The notes: a model not told the origin generated them from the letters alone. A stretch of DNA of 64,000 nt from Rhodoflexus caldus (GCF_021206925.1 NZ_JAJPRF010000004.1:62001-126000); one strand, 5' to 3'. Shown: positions 24,626 to 34,207, counted from the stretch's first letter. Program-made: numbers and translations.

Positions 24626-27013
24626 TTATTCTCCGGCTTTGAAAAACAAGGTTGTTATGGAAGGAGTACCTGCTTTTCCCGATGAAGCATTGGTAAACAG
24701 GATTTGTCCGACAGACGACAGGCGCATAATGACATTATCCGATGTGGTCATAATGCTGATTGGCACGGCAGTAGTGCGCAACTTCGCCCAATAGAATTGT
24801 CGGTAGTCGCCTTCGTACAAGGGTGTTTTGTGTTGATGAAGGCCTATTGGTATGCCCTTGGTTTGCCCTTGGGGGAAAGGGCCGGCAGCAAATGCACTTA
24901 CTTCCTGCAATGACTCAGCGTATGAAAAAGCAATTTCTTTACCTGTGTACTGAATACGCAGCACGCCCGCATCGGATAGCGCATAGCTGATACTCCGAAC
25001 AGCGGCAGATTCAGGATAACGGAAGGTAATTGTTCCTTGCTGTATATCGGCTGTTCCAACGGGTGCTTCACTCTGCGCTATGCCACGGATTTTCAGCGGC
25101 TTACCTTGCACCTTGATTGCCGATATGTACCCCGAAGAATGGAGGCTGACAACAACATCGCCTCCGATAAGTTCCCAGCCGTCGTTTGTTTTCTGAGGTA
25201 CAGCCGTTTCTGCAAACTCGCCAAGCAGTAGTTGCGGGATGTTGCGCTCTTGTGTCGTAATCGGGAAACGCCAAGTGTAAATTTCGCTGCCCATGGGCGA
25301 TAAGGCTGTTACCGCCAACAGGTCGCGCTCCTGCCAATTGGCGGGCAAATTGAGCAGAAGTTTGTCCTTTACTCCCGGCACAACGTTTGGCGGAAATGCA
25401 GTCCCGCTTTCAACTATCTGCGGATTAACAGCCCCCCCTAACGGATTGGCAATGTCCACAAGTTGCCAGATAAATTTGCAGCGGCTCAAATTGGTAAAAG
25501 TAAACTTGTTATAGACCGTCAGCGTTCCATTAAAAAGCCCGTCGGCAGTTTCACTGCTCAATTGCAGGGGCGACCACAACTCCGCAACAGCATGAAAAAC
25601 AGGCTTGGGGTTTCTGTAAGCGTTTACGATGCCTCCATTGGCAGAAGGCTTTTCAATGGGCTTTCCGTCCTCTTTTACAAGTTCGTCGGCAAAAGATGAG
25701 AGAAACAGTCCCATTTGTTTGCCGTTATTTACCGATTGCCATGTTTTTGTAAAAACGGCATCATTAATGGACTGAATCGGTAGCTCTTCCACATCGGCGG
25801 GACTGATGACAGGCCGTCCTTCGAGTAATTTGCTGCGGCTGTCGGCAGCCATCAGAATGACACTTGGATGGTTTAAGTCGCGGCGGATGGTGGCAGCAGG
25901 CGCACTGCCTTCTGCAACCGTGTAAATCACATACAAACCAAGTGAGTCGCAAACATCGAGCAAATGCGCATCGGGCTGATAGAACGGGTTATATAATGCA
26001 TTGGCATTCAGTTCTTTGAGCAACAGGCCGTCTAATTCGCTGATTTGCCTGCCGACACTGATACCGCTTTCGTGCCAATGCGCCCGATATTTTACCCCAC
26101 GCAACTTCATTTTTTTATCGTTAATATAAAGCCCGTCATTTTTGACCGCAACGGTTCTAAACCCGACAGTTTGGGCAGTTCGGTGCAGTACTTTGCCTTG
26201 CGAATCTTGCAATTCCGTTACTAAACGGTAGCGCTGCGGAAGTTCATCAGACCATGCCTGCACGCCCGAAAATGTTGTCGTAAACTGGAACCCTGCGGTG
26301 TTATCGGCAGATATTGGCTTGATATTGCTCTGCAAAAGAATGCCCGCTGTTTTCCCTTCCATATCTTGCAGATAGGCAGCTATTTGCACATTGTCCTTTT
26401 TGTTGATGTATATCTGCGCTGTCAAATAGCCGCCGGCTTGCGTTTCAACGGTCATACCCGTGATATGTACAGGCGGTAATACTTCCAAATATACAGGCTT
26501 GTAAATGCCGCCAAACAGCCACATGGGTACTTTGCCCTGTGCGATGGCAGCATTGGTACTGCGTTTGCTCACCGCAACTTCCAACTCATTGGTTGTGCCC
26601 AATTTTAACAGTGAGGATACGTCAAAAACAAAGCGTTCGTAACCTCCCTGATGCGTACCGAGATTAACCCCGTTCAGTTTGACTTCTGCGTCTGTCAGAA
26701 CGCCCTCAAATACGAGATTGATATGCTTGTCTTGCCAAGTCGGCAATGCCATAAACTGATGCTTGTAAACAGCTTTTTCATCAGACGACACAGTACCGAA
26801 GCTGTATTCGCCAAAACCTTCGGTTTCCCAACAAGCAGGCACGTTGATTTTTTGCCAACTGCCCGATTTTCTGCCTTTATCTATTTGAAAATCCCACTGT
26901 GCAGGGTTTTCTCTGTCTGTGCCTGAAAGAAAGTGGATTTGTGAGGTTTGAGCAATCAGTTGCAGGCTGAGCACCAGCCAAAGCAGGCAACAACTGCCAA
27001 GCAATCGGAACAT
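24626..27013 (-). CDS. Glycoside hydrolase family 2-like protein with a degenerate catalytic domain
   Basis: 795 residues. Signal peptide (first ~22), then a sugar-binding domain (INVPACWETEGFG, VFEGVLTDAEVKLNG, GGYERFVFDVS) and an immunoglobulin-like domain, as in GH2 beta-galactosidases. The barrel starts normally (GFRTVAVKND, KLRGVKYRAHWHESG, residues ~285-320; LNANALYNPFYQPD; NHPSVIL at 381-387), but the residues normally reading WSxGNE after that point are LMAADSRS, and no nucleophile SExx block follows; the barrel resumes as GLFLSSFADEL and GGIVNAYRNPKP. The catalytic domain is only ~180 residues. Probably a carbohydrate-binding pseudoenzyme; stop 24626. Confidence 0.8.
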   Translation of the reverse strand: MFRLLGSCCLLWLVLSLQLIAQTSQIHFLSGTDRENPAQWDFQIDKGRKSGSWQKINVPACWETEGFGEYSFGTVSSDEKAVYKHQFMALPTWQDKHINLVFEGVLTDAEVKLNGVNLGTHQGGYERFVFDVSSLLKLGTTNELEVAVSKRSTNAAIAQGKVPMWLFGGIYKPVYLEVLPPVHITGMTVETQAGGYLTAQIYINKKDNVQIAAYLQDMEGKTAGILLQSNIKPISADNTAGFQFTTTFSGVQAWSDELPQRYRLVTELQDSQGKVLHRTAQTVGFRTVAVKNDGLYINDKKMKLRGVKYRAHWHESGISVGRQISELDGLLLKELNANALYNPFYQPDAHLLDVCDSLGLYVIYTVAEGSAPAATIRRDLNHPSVILMAADSRSKLLEGRPVISPADVEELPIQSINDAVFTKTWQSVNNGKQMGLFLSSFADELVKEDGKPIEKPSANGGIVNAYRNPKPVFHAVAELWSPLQLSSETADGLFNGTLTVYNKFTFTNLSRCKFIWQLVDIANPLGGAVNPQIVESGTAFPPNVVPGVKDKLLLNLPANWQERDLLAVTALSPMGSEIYTWRFPITTQERNIPQLLLGEFAETAVPQKTNDGWELIGGDVVVSLHSSGYISAIKVQGKPLKIRGIAQSEAPVGTADIQQGTITFRYPESAAVRSISYALSDAGVLRIQYTGKEIAFSYAESLQEVSAFAAGPFPQGQTKGIPIGLHQHKTPLYEGDYRQFYWAKLRTTAVPISIMTTSDNVIMRLSSVGQILFTNASSGKAGTPSITTLFFKAGE

Positions 27014-27063
27014 AGGACGGCGGATTTTGATGCAAACAATTTAGGTTTTTTGCAGGAAAACAC

Positions 27064-27091
27064 AAAAGCCCCCGCAAATGCAGAGGCTTTT
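27064..27091 (-). terminator. Terminator of the ATP synthase operon
   Basis: 12-bp stem AAAAGCCCCCGC / GCAGAGGCTTTT (two G-U pairs; 27064-27075, 27080-27091) with a 4-base loop, followed on the minus strand by GTGTTTTCC. It lies 26 bases after the stop of atpG. Confidence 0.85.
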
Positions 27092-27116
27092 GAAAATGTA
27101 AGATATAAGCTTAGGT

Positions 27117-28004
27117 TTATCCGTTTGCAAGCGCTTCGGCACCACCCACAATCTCGAGGATTTCTTTGGTAATGGCAGCCTGACGCGAACGGTTGTAAAT
27201 CAGACGCAGTTCTTTGAGGAGCTCGCCTGCATTTTCGGTTGCTTTGTCCATGGCAGTCATACGTGCGCCGTGTTCGGAAGCGTTGGACTCGAGCAATGCT
27301 TTATAGAACTGAATTTTCAGTGTTTTAGGCAATAACTCGGCCACAATGCTTTCCTTATCAGGCTCGTAAATAAAGTCGGTAGATGATTCGGCAACAACCG
27401 GACGGTCATCGGCAGGTTGTAGCGGCAAATAAGGAACCGTACGTACAATTTGCGTCGCAACGTTCTTAAACTCATTGTAAACCAACTCTACGGCATCGTA
27501 TTTTTTGCTCAGGAAGCCCTCCATTGCGAACTCCGCCGCCAGTCGTACTTGGTCGAAGGAAAGTTTACCGAATAATTCGGTAAAGTCCTCTACCAATGGC
27601 ACGTTTCTGCGTTTGAAGAAATCGCGCCCTTTGCGGCCAACAGCCAAAACAGTTACGCGACCGGCTTTGTGCTGTGCGGCATATTTGCCGTTCATCAGCG
27701 CGCTGCATGCCTTGATTACGTTCGTATTAAAGCTCCCGCACAGACCACGGTCAGAAGTAATGCAGACAATCAGTACGTTTTGTACGGTGCGACTTTCAGA
27801 GAACGCATTAGCCGATTGTTCTTCAACGGTAGCCATAATATTGGTCAGGATACCTTGAAGGCGTTGCGAATAGGGACGCATTTGGATAATGGCATCTTGT
27901 GCGCGGCGTAGCTTAGCAGCAGCCACCATTTTCATCGCTTTGGTGATTTGCTGCGTAGAGCGCACCGAATTGATTCTATTTCTTACTTCCTTTAAACTTG
28001 GCAT
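27117..28004 (-). CDS. atpG: F1 ATP synthase gamma subunit
   Basis: 295 residues. N-terminal MPSLKEVRNRINSVRSTQQITKAMKMVAAAKLRRAQ and C-terminal DKATENAGELLKELRLIYNRSRQAAITKEILEIVGGAEAL are the two helices of the rotor stalk; ITSDRGLCGSFN is the internal signature. Drives the conformational cycle in the F1 head. Last gene in the cluster, followed by a terminator. In most bacteria atpD and atpC follow here; they do not. Confidence 0.97.
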   Translation of the reverse strand: MPSLKEVRNRINSVRSTQQITKAMKMVAAAKLRRAQDAIIQMRPYSQRLQGILTNIMATVEEQSANAFSESRTVQNVLIVCITSDRGLCGSFNTNVIKACSALMNGKYAAQHKAGRVTVLAVGRKGRDFFKRRNVPLVEDFTELFGKLSFDQVRLAAEFAMEGFLSKKYDAVELVYNEFKNVATQIVRTVPYLPLQPADDRPVVAESSTDFIYEPDKESIVAELLPKTLKIQFYKALLESNASEHGARMTAMDKATENAGELLKELRLIYNRSRQAAITKEILEIVGGAEALANG

Positions 28005-28038
28005 TGCTGAAATGCTTAAATACGTCGTAAATCAAAAA

Positions 28039-29619
28039 TTATTTTGCAAAACCTTTCGCCAAATCGGCTGCTACTTTTTTCAGTACAGAGGTGATTTCAT
28101 CATCCAACTTACCTTGTGCCAAACCTTTCAGCACTTCCGGATAGTTGGCTTCCAACTGCGTAGTGTACAGTTGCTCGAACTCACGTACGCGGTTTACGGG
28201 AACGTTATCCAACAAACCGTTGGTAGAAGCGTAGATAATGGCAACTTGCTTTTCTACCGGTACGGGCGAGAACTGACCTTGCTTCAAGATTTCTTGGTTG
28301 CGGCGACCGCGCTCAATAGTCAATTTGGTAGCTGCATCGAGGTCAGAACCGAACTTAGCAAAAGCTTCCAGTTCGCGGAACTGCGCTTGGTCGAGCTTCA
28401 GCGTACCCGCTACTTTCTTCATGGATTTAATTTGAGCAGCACCACCTACGCGAGATACCGAAATACCTACGTTGATAGCCGGACGGATACCTGAGTTAAA
28501 CAGGTTAGACTCGAGGAATATCTGGCCGTCGGTAATGGAAATTACGTTGGTAGGGATATAAGCAGAAACGTCCCCCGCTTGTGTTTCAATGATAGGGAGG
28601 GCTGTCAAAGAACCACCGCCTTTTACTTTGCCTTGCAGCGAAGGAGGCAAGTCGTTCATTTGTTGAGCAATTACGTCTTGCTTGTTCAGCTTAGCCGCAC
28701 GTTCCAGCAAGCGAGAGTGCAGATAGAATACGTCGCCGGGATATGCTTCGCGGCCGGGGGGGCGACGCAACAGCAACGATACTTCGCGATAAGCAACGGC
28801 TTGCTTAGACAAATCGTCATAAACCACCAGCGCCGGGCGGCCGGTATCGCGGAAATACTCACCGATAGCAGCACCCGCAAACGGTGCATAGAACTGCATA
28901 GGAGCAGGGTCGGCAGCAGAAGCAGCCACAACGATTGAATAAGGCAAAGCACCGCCTTTTTCCAAAGCTGCAACCACTTGCGCAATAGTAGAAGCCTTCT
29001 GACCTACGGCTACGTAGATACAGTAAACAGGCTCGCCTTTATCGTAAAATTCTTTTTGGTTCAGGATGGTATCAATCGCAACGGCAGTTTTACCGGTCTG
29101 ACGGTCGCCGATGATGAGCTCGCGCTGGCCGCGACCGATAGGAATCATAGAGTCGATAGCCTTGATACCGGTTTGCAGTGGCTCATTTACAGGCTGACGG
29201 TAAATAACGCCCGGTGCTTTGCGCTCCAGCGGCATTTCAAACAATTCGCCGGTGATTGGGCCTTTGCCGTCAATAGGTTGTCCCAATGTATCTACCACGC
29301 GACCTAACATGCCTTCGCCTACGCGGATAGAGGCAATTTTACGGGTACGTTTTACCGTATCACCCTCTTTGATACCGGCAGAGTCACCCAAAATTACCGC
29401 ACCTACGTTGTCTTCTTCCAGGTTCAGCACCAAGCCTTGCGAGCCGTTGGAAAACTCCAACAATTCGCCGGATTGTGCTTTTGTTAAACCATAAATACGG
29501 GCAACACCGTCGCCTACCTGCAATACCGTACCGACTTCTTCGAGTTCGGCCTCGGTTTTAAAGTTTGAGAGTTGTTCTCTCAATATTGCTGAAACCTCAT
29601 CAGGTCTAATCTGAACCAT
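28039..29619 (-). CDS. atpA: F1 ATP synthase alpha subunit
   Basis: 526 residues. Nucleotide-binding loop [16 protein letters not shown], the [17 protein letters not shown] stretch and the N-terminal barrel starting at about residue 26. The alpha subunit binds non-catalytic nucleotides in the alpha3 beta3 head. 34 bases separate it from atpG. Sequence looks complete and conserved. Confidence 0.98.
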   Translation of the reverse strand: MVQIRPDEVSAILREQLSNFKTEAELEEVGTVLQVGDGVARIYGLTKAQSGELLEFSNGSQGLVLNLEEDNVGAVILGDSAGIKEGDTVKRTRKIASIRVGEGMLGRVVDTLGQPIDGKGPITGELFEMPLERKAPGVIYRQPVNEPLQTGIKAIDSMIPIGRGQRELIIGDRQTGKTAVAIDTILNQKEFYDKGEPVYCIYVAVGQKASTIAQVVAALEKGGALPYSIVVAASAADPAPMQFYAPFAGAAIGEYFRDTGRPALVVYDDLSKQAVAYREVSLLLRRPPGREAYPGDVFYLHSRLLERAAKLNKQDVIAQQMNDLPPSLQGKVKGGGSLTALPIIETQAGDVSAYIPTNVISITDGQIFLESNLFNSGIRPAINVGISVSRVGGAAQIKSMKKVAGTLKLDQAQFRELEAFAKFGSDLDAATKLTIERGRRNQEILKQGQFSPVPVEKQVAIIYASTNGLLDNVPVNRVREFEQLYTTQLEANYPEVLKGLAQGKLDDEITSVLKKVAADLAKGFAK

Positions 29620-29652
29620 GATCGTATATGCTTAAAATGTTAGATGCAAAAC

Positions 29653-30210
29653 TTATAATTCTTTGATGTAAGGATTGTAGCTGAACGCTTTGCGCAAATC
29701 GTTCAGGCGGCTGCGAACAGAGTCGTCTATTTGCTTATCGCCGATGGTCAGTACAAAGCCGCCAATCAGTTCCGGGTTTACTGTTACTTTCAGTTCTACC
29801 TCTTTGCCTGCTATGCGGCGAACTTCCTGCTGAAACTGATGCAACAGTTCATCGTTCAATGGCATGGCTGTTACCAACTGCCCTTGCTCGATATTATTCA
29901 TCCGATTATACAGTTTGTGAAACTCTATGGCGATAGGCTCCAACATATCCTCGCGGTGCTTGCGAACGCTGATTTCAAAGAAACTGATAGTCAGCGGGTT
30001 CACATGTGAGCCGAATATTTTGCGGATGGTGTTGAGCTTGATGTCGCGGTTGATAATCGGGTTGCGCAACAATAAGCGGAGGCTTCTGTTCTCTTCACAT
30101 ACTTTTGCAAAGAGCACCATGTCTTGGTGCACTTCGTTCAGCACGCCTTTTTCCTGTGCAAGACCTGCCAGCGATTTGGCGTATCGGGATGCTACTTTAA
30201 ATTCTGACAT
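29653..30210 (-). CDS. atpH: F1 ATP synthase delta subunit
   Basis: 185 residues. Pattern ASRYAKSLAGLAQEKG at the N-terminus and ELKVTVNPELIGGFVLTIGDKQIDDSVRSRLNDLRKAF at the C-terminus, the delta (OSCP) signature. It links the stator stalk to the head. Its ATG is 4 bases after the atpF stop. Confidence 0.95.
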   Translation of the reverse strand: MSEFKVASRYAKSLAGLAQEKGVLNEVHQDMVLFAKVCEENRSLRLLLRNPIINRDIKLNTIRKIFGSHVNPLTISFFEISVRKHREDMLEPIAIEFHKLYNRMNNIEQGQLVTAMPLNDELLHQFQQEVRRIAGKEVELKVTVNPELIGGFVLTIGDKQIDDSVRSRLNDLRKAFSYNPYIKEL

Positions 30211-30214
30211 CGCG

Positions 30215-30709
30215 TTAGTTTACTTTCAGGTCTTTGATGTATTCTTTTACCAGCTCTTCTTGTGCGCTGCGGTCGCTCAATTTGGCACGAAGTACTTTTT
30301 CTGCCAGTTCCAAAGAAAGCGTGGCAATCTGATTTTTTACTTCGGTCAGTGCCGCATTCTTCTCATTATTGATGGTTTCTTGTGCCTGTTTGATTAAGCG
30401 CTGACCTTCTGCACTTGCTTTTTCATGTGCTTCATTAATCAGGCGGTCAGCGGCGGCCTTGGCCTCACGCAGCATTTTGTCGCGCTCGGCGCGGGCTTCT
30501 TGCAACAATGCCTCATTTTCATTTTTCAGTTGCGCCATTTCGGCACGTGCACGGTCAGCAGCCTTCAGCGCATCTTCAATTGATTTATTGCGTTCGTCAA
30601 TGCTGTCCAAAATGGCTTTCCATGCAAACTTTCTCAGCAGGAAAAGTACAATTAAGAAAAATAAACTTGTCCAGATAATCAAGCCTAAGCCGGGAGTAAC
30701 TAATTCCAT
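30215..30709 (-). CDS. atpF: F0 ATP synthase b subunit
   Basis: 164 residues. One transmembrane segment (LIIWTSLFFLIVLFLL at residues ~10-26) then a long charged helix with Ala/Glu/Lys heptads. Forms the peripheral stalk that holds the head. Follows atpE by about 100 bases. Confidence 0.95.
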   Translation of the reverse strand: MELVTPGLGLIIWTSLFFLIVLFLLRKFAWKAILDSIDERNKSIEDALKAADRARAEMAQLKNENEALLQEARAERDKMLREAKAAADRLINEAHEKASAEGQRLIKQAQETINNEKNAALTEVKNQIATLSLELAEKVLRAKLSDRSAQEELVKEYIKDLKVN

Positions 30710-30811
30710 TATCGTATAGGTTTTTAGGTCAAAATCACAAATAACATTTCTCTAACCAATCAGGAAAAAGAAGCCGCCTGCACTAACTGCCGACGGCTTT
30801 CTTGGTTAGTC

Positions 30812-31060
30812 TTAGGCGTTGCCCACGATGAAACATACCGCAATGGCAAACAGAGCGGCACCTTCAATCAGACCTGCTGAAATCAGCATAGCAGTTTGAA
30901 TACGGCCGGCCATTTCAGGCTGACGAGCCATAGACTCAACAGCGCTGCCACCGATACGGCCGATACCCAAACCGGCACCCAAAACTGCAATACCTGCACC
31001 AATACCTGCGCCCAGCGCGCCTGTAGTGCCAGTCATTTCCAGAAGAATGTTAGACAACAT
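30812..31060 (-). CDS. atpE: F0 ATP synthase c subunit
   Basis: 82 residues, two transmembrane helices joined by a polar RQPE loop (residues 46-49). The ion-binding glutamate is Glu66 in GLIEGAALFA. The Gln in helix 1 and the Glu-Ser/Thr pair that mark sodium-binding rings are absent, so proton coupling is expected. The N-terminal helix carries the glycine motif GAGIGAGIAVLGAGLGIG. Confidence 0.97.
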   Translation of the reverse strand: MLSNILLEMTGTTGALGAGIGAGIAVLGAGLGIGRIGGSAVESMARQPEMAGRIQTAMLISAGLIEGAALFAIAVCFIVGNA

Positions 31061-31107
31061 GTGTGATAAAAGTTAGAGATATATAAATTGAGTAAATCAC
31101 TCCAAGA

Positions 31108-32151
31108 TTAATGGTGAGCTTCGTGATGCTCGTGTTCTTCAATTGCCAAACCGATAAACAGTGCTGAAAGCAGGGTGAAAATGTAAGCCTGCAAAGCAGC
31201 AACAAACAGTTCGAGGAATGTGATGGCAACCACCACAAAACCTACCGGTAAGCCAAGAATTGCATTTTTAAAGATGAAGATGAAACTTACCAAGCAAAGG
31301 ATAACGATGTGTCCTGCGGTAATGTTGGCAAACAAACGAATCATCAATGCAAACGGCTTGGTCAAGATGCCGATGAGTTCTACGGGAATCATGATAATCA
31401 GCATCAACTTAGGCACACCCGGCATTGCGAAGATGTGCTTCCAGTAGTCTTTATTGCCCGAAACATTGGTGATGATGGCGGTAAAAGCTGCCAATGTAAG
31501 CGTAAAAGCAATATTACCTGATGCGTTTGCTCCGGTTGGAATCAGCCCCAGCAAGTTGTTCACCCAAATAAAGAAGAACAATGTCATCAGGTAGGGCAAA
31601 TAGGTTTTGTATTTCTTCTCGCCAATGTTAGGAATAATCACATCATCGCGAACGAACAGAATGAGCGGCTCAATAAACGCCTGCAAACCGCTTGGTGCCT
31701 GCCCCGGTCGCTTTTGATAGGCTTTTGCAACAGAGGTAAAAATAACAATCAGTATAATGCAGGCTATGAACATGGAAGCTACGTTTTTGGTAAACGAAAG
31801 GTCAATAACTTTTTTGCCGTTAGCTTCCTCAATGTGCCCATGATTGAGGCGATAAACACGGTCGCCGCGTATTACTTGCTGCTCGCCGTGATGAAATTCG
31901 CTTGACAGAAAAATGTCCAGATGCCCGTCTGTAATCAGAATGACAGGTAGCGGGAGCGATACATGCGCAACTGTTCCGTCGCTTTTGTGATAATCAAAAA
32001 AGTGCCAATCGTATGCATCTCCAATGTGATGAAGAATCATGTCTTTGGGCGAAAAGGCATCATCTCCGTGATTGTCGCCCTTGGCGAAAGCAGCATTTGA
32101 GAATACAAATAAACTGCTAATTATCAGTAGGTTACGTAAAGTTTTAAGCAT
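31108..32151 (-). CDS. atpB: F0 ATP synthase a subunit
   Basis: 347 residues. A cleaved or retained signal-like N-terminus (LLIISSLFVFSNAAFA), then a periplasmic region and five hydrophobic segments. The essential arginine is in MIRLFANITAGH, and NLLGLIPTGANASGN is the conserved helix before it. The long periplasmic N-terminal extension is common in Bacteroidota. Its start overlaps the preceding membrane-protein gene by 8 bases. Confidence 0.95.
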   Translation of the reverse strand: MLKTLRNLLIISSLFVFSNAAFAKGDNHGDDAFSPKDMILHHIGDAYDWHFFDYHKSDGTVAHVSLPLPVILITDGHLDIFLSSEFHHGEQQVIRGDRVYRLNHGHIEEANGKKVIDLSFTKNVASMFIACIILIVIFTSVAKAYQKRPGQAPSGLQAFIEPLILFVRDDVIIPNIGEKKYKTYLPYLMTLFFFIWVNNLLGLIPTGANASGNIAFTLTLAAFTAIITNVSGNKDYWKHIFAMPGVPKLMLIIMIPVELIGILTKPFALMIRLFANITAGHIVILCLVSFIFIFKNAILGLPVGFVVVAITFLELFVAALQAYIFTLLSALFIGLAIEEHEHHEAHH

Positions 32152-32542
32152 CTTTTTTATCCGTCTTTCCGGAATTTTGGCGCAAGTTAGCCATCAATGA
32201 TTTAATTTCAAAAGCAGTAAACAAGAAATACATAACAAAGAAAGTAATCGTAAAGTGCCATCGTGCGGCTTTGTCTTTTACCTGCCAAAAGAAAACACCC
32301 AAAATGACGGCTGAAATCAGCAGGCGAATGGCTGTTGCGCCAAGTGTGTAATTAGGGAAATCAAGCGGTTCTTTGTTGCTCTGATAGACCATGTAGTAGG
32401 TCAGGAGCGTTATAACAAAAAAATATCCCAGTAAATACCACGAGTATGGCACGATGAGTTCTGCCTGCCAAAGACCGAGCAGTACCATAACAGCGGCACA
32501 CAAGAGCGTAAGAAGAGTCAGGCTTTTGATGAATGGCTTCAT
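32144..32542 (-). CDS. AtpI-like membrane protein of the ATP synthase operon
   Basis: 132 residues with four hydrophobic segments (residues ~7-25, 36-55, 68-90, 96-115) and a charged tail. In Bacteroidota a protein of this size lies between AtpZ and atpB and is thought to help assemble or stabilise the F0 sector; the sequence shows no catalytic motif. The stop overlaps atpB by 8 bases, so translation is coupled. Confidence 0.75.
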   Translation of the reverse strand: MKPFIKSLTLLTLLCAAVMVLLGLWQAELIVPYSWYLLGYFFVITLLTYYMVYQSNKEPLDFPNYTLGATAIRLLISAVILGVFFWQVKDKAARWHFTITFFVMYFLFTAFEIKSLMANLRQNSGKTDKKDA

Positions 32543-32553
32543 GTGATTTTATT

Positions 32554-32778
32554 TTAGGAATTGTTTTTCATCAGGCTGCGCAGGATATGAAAAAGTGCGG
32601 CAAACAAAAAGAGCATCATACATGCCATCGTGCCAAGAGATTTGGGCAGGGCAAAATAGCTGTCTGCCCAACGGCCTGCCCAATATCCCAACAGCAGTGC
32701 CCCTGCCAGCTCAAAAGCCATTCCCGAATATTTCAGGTAGTTATTAAGCTGTTTTTGGGGTTTGTTTACCGGCTGCAT
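32554..32778 (-). CDS. atpZ: AtpZ/AtpI-family small protein
   Basis: 74 residues. Two transmembrane segments: LAGALLLGYWAGRWADSYF and SLGTMACMMLFLFAALFHIL. The GYWAGxxxD motif is the AtpZ/AtpI signature. The ATG at 32778 is used (a GTG at 32838 would extend it into bactofilin). Overlaps the end of the bactofilin gene by 35 bases. Thought to serve ion handling or assembly of ATP synthase. Confidence 0.75.
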   Translation of the reverse strand: MQPVNKPQKQLNNYLKYSGMAFELAGALLLGYWAGRWADSYFALPKSLGTMACMMLFLFAALFHILRSLMKNNS

Positions 32779-33169
32779 CTTCTGTTTTGATGGATTTGAT
32801 GCTTTCGCCCATTTTGCAGGTTCCGTTGAGTTTGGCACCGTTTTCTACAACAAGCTTGGCAGTATATATTTCGCCGGTTACTACGGCTGTGGCTTTCAAA
32901 ATCAGCACTTCGCTTATTTCAATAGTGCCTTTTACTTCGCCTTCTATCTCGGCATTCTGTGCGTAAATATTGCCTTCCAGCAATGAGCCTTGCCCCATGG
33001 CAAGTTTTTGCTTACACCTGATATTGCCTTTCACCGAACCATCTATTCTGATGTTGCCGGGAGTGTCTATATCACCTGTGATTTGCGTTCCTTTACCGAT
33101 AATATTGGCAATGGTACTGATGTTTTCCTGTACTTTACGCTCTTCTTTGGATGAATTGAACATGGCCAT
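32744..33169 (-). CDS. Bactofilin (polymer-forming cytoskeletal protein)
   Basis: 141 residues. A short N-terminal tail, then a right-handed beta-helix (TQITGDIDTPGNIRIDGSVKGNI, ... AEIEGEVKGTIEISEVLILKATAVVTGEIY) with the repeated G-x-hydrophobic pattern, and a polar C-terminal tail. Bactofilins self-assemble into filaments on the membrane and position cell-wall enzymes. Adjacent to an M23 peptidase, which is the partner often seen with BacM-type proteins. Its stop overlaps the AtpZ-like start. Confidence 0.9.
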   Translation of the reverse strand: MAMFNSSKEERKVQENISTIANIIGKGTQITGDIDTPGNIRIDGSVKGNIRCKQKLAMGQGSLLEGNIYAQNAEIEGEVKGTIEISEVLILKATAVVTGEIYTAKLVVENGAKLNGTCKMGESIKSIKTEDAAGKQTPKTA

Positions 33170-33199
33170 AGTTTATGAGTTGTTTGCTGGGCAAGTTAA

Positions 33200-34069
33200 T
33201 TAAAAAGAAATGTATTGTTCGGGATTTACGGGACTTCCGTTATACCATAGTTCAAAATGCAGATGAGGCCCGTCGGTCAGCTCGCCGGAGTTGCCGATAA
33301 TGGCTATGATGTCTCCGGCACGAACGGTTTCTCCTGTTTTGCGCAACAATACCGAATTGTGCTTATAGAAAGAAATCAGTTGATTTTTGTGTTGGATACC
33401 AATGGTGTAGCCCGAATCCTGTGTCCATGAGGAGATAATTACGGTGCCGTCGGCTACTGCTTTGATAGGTTCATTTTTGCGTGCGACAATGTCCACGCCG
33501 TAGTGCTGTTGTTGCGGCTCAAATTTGCCTAACAAAACCCCCTTCAACGGTGTAAAAAACACAAAACTTTTCAGTTGGGCATTGGCTGCATTGCGAACGG
33601 GACGCGTAGCGGAAGCCTCCATTTCAAACTCGTTGCGAAAAGACGAATCAAGCGGATTGATTTTAGCAACCTCCTCGGGATTGACTTTAACCGCATTGGC
33701 ATTTCCGCTGTCCTTGCGAACGTTATTATAAGGTGTTTCGCCCAGCATGACAAGTTTTAAGTCGTTGATGTAGCGGTCGCGCGCTTCCAAAGCCTCCGAC
33801 AGTGAATCTATGCTCATCGCCAAACTCACTATTTGCCGTTTAATATCGTTTTCGTTTTGCGTACGGCTTTGGAAGTAACCGATTAACTGATAAAACATCA
33901 GGCCCGCAAAAAAACACAGGACGAGCAAGCCGGCAAGCCCGACTAATACGCTTGCTCCTGTCAGTCGTATGCTGAAGCGCGGCGCCAGTGTTTCTGCATC
34001 GCGGATAATCAGCCACAAACGATGCGATAACCAGTCGTAAATAGTCTTCTTTTCCAAAAAAATCGCCAA
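33200..34069 (-). CDS. LytM/M23 family cell-wall endopeptidase
   Basis: 289 residues. One transmembrane anchor (~40-63), a short coiled coil, and a C-terminal M23 domain with complete zinc and catalytic residues: His189 and Asp193 (HYGVDI), His237 (YKHNS), His269 and His271 (PHLHFE). It should cleave peptidoglycan cross-links in the periplasm. The best start is a TTG at 34069; no ATG occurs upstream in frame. Coupled with bactofilin in the same direction; the pair resembles BacM with LmdC. A -7 element lies just upstream. Confidence 0.88.
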   Translation of the reverse strand: MAIFLEKKTIYDWLSHRLWLIIRDAETLAPRFSIRLTGASVLVGLAGLLVLCFFAGLMFYQLIGYFQSRTQNENDIKRQIVSLAMSIDSLSEALEARDRYINDLKLVMLGETPYNNVRKDSGNANAVKVNPEEVAKINPLDSSFRNEFEMEASATRPVRNAANAQLKSFVFFTPLKGVLLGKFEPQQQHYGVDIVARKNEPIKAVADGTVIISSWTQDSGYTIGIQHKNQLISFYKHNSVLLRKTGETVRAGDIIAIIGNSGELTDGPHLHFELWYNGSPVNPEQYISF

Positions 34070-34079
34070 TAGTTTACGG

Positions 34080-34087
34080 CAAAAGTA
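34080..34087 (-). promoter_or_regulatory. -7 element of the M23 / bactofilin / ATP synthase operon (TACTTTTG)
   Basis: TACTTTTG on the minus strand ends only 10 bases before the TTG start, which implies a very short leader. No clear -33 element. Confidence 0.5.
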
Positions 34088-34134
34088 GGGATTTATTTTC
34101 GTTTTGGGCTGATTTCTTCTGCCGCGCTTTTTGT

Positions 34135-34142
34135 TATATTTG
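34135..34142 (+). promoter_or_regulatory. -7 element of sprE (TATATTTG)
   Basis: TATATTTG fits TAnnTTTG, 65 bases before the sprE start. A -33 TTTG is not clearly placed. Confidence 0.5.
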
Positions 34143-34207
34143 CAAGCAACATCCCTTGCCGCTATCGGAACATCGCTGTACTCCTTTCTTCTGATGAGTT
34201 AATTTTC

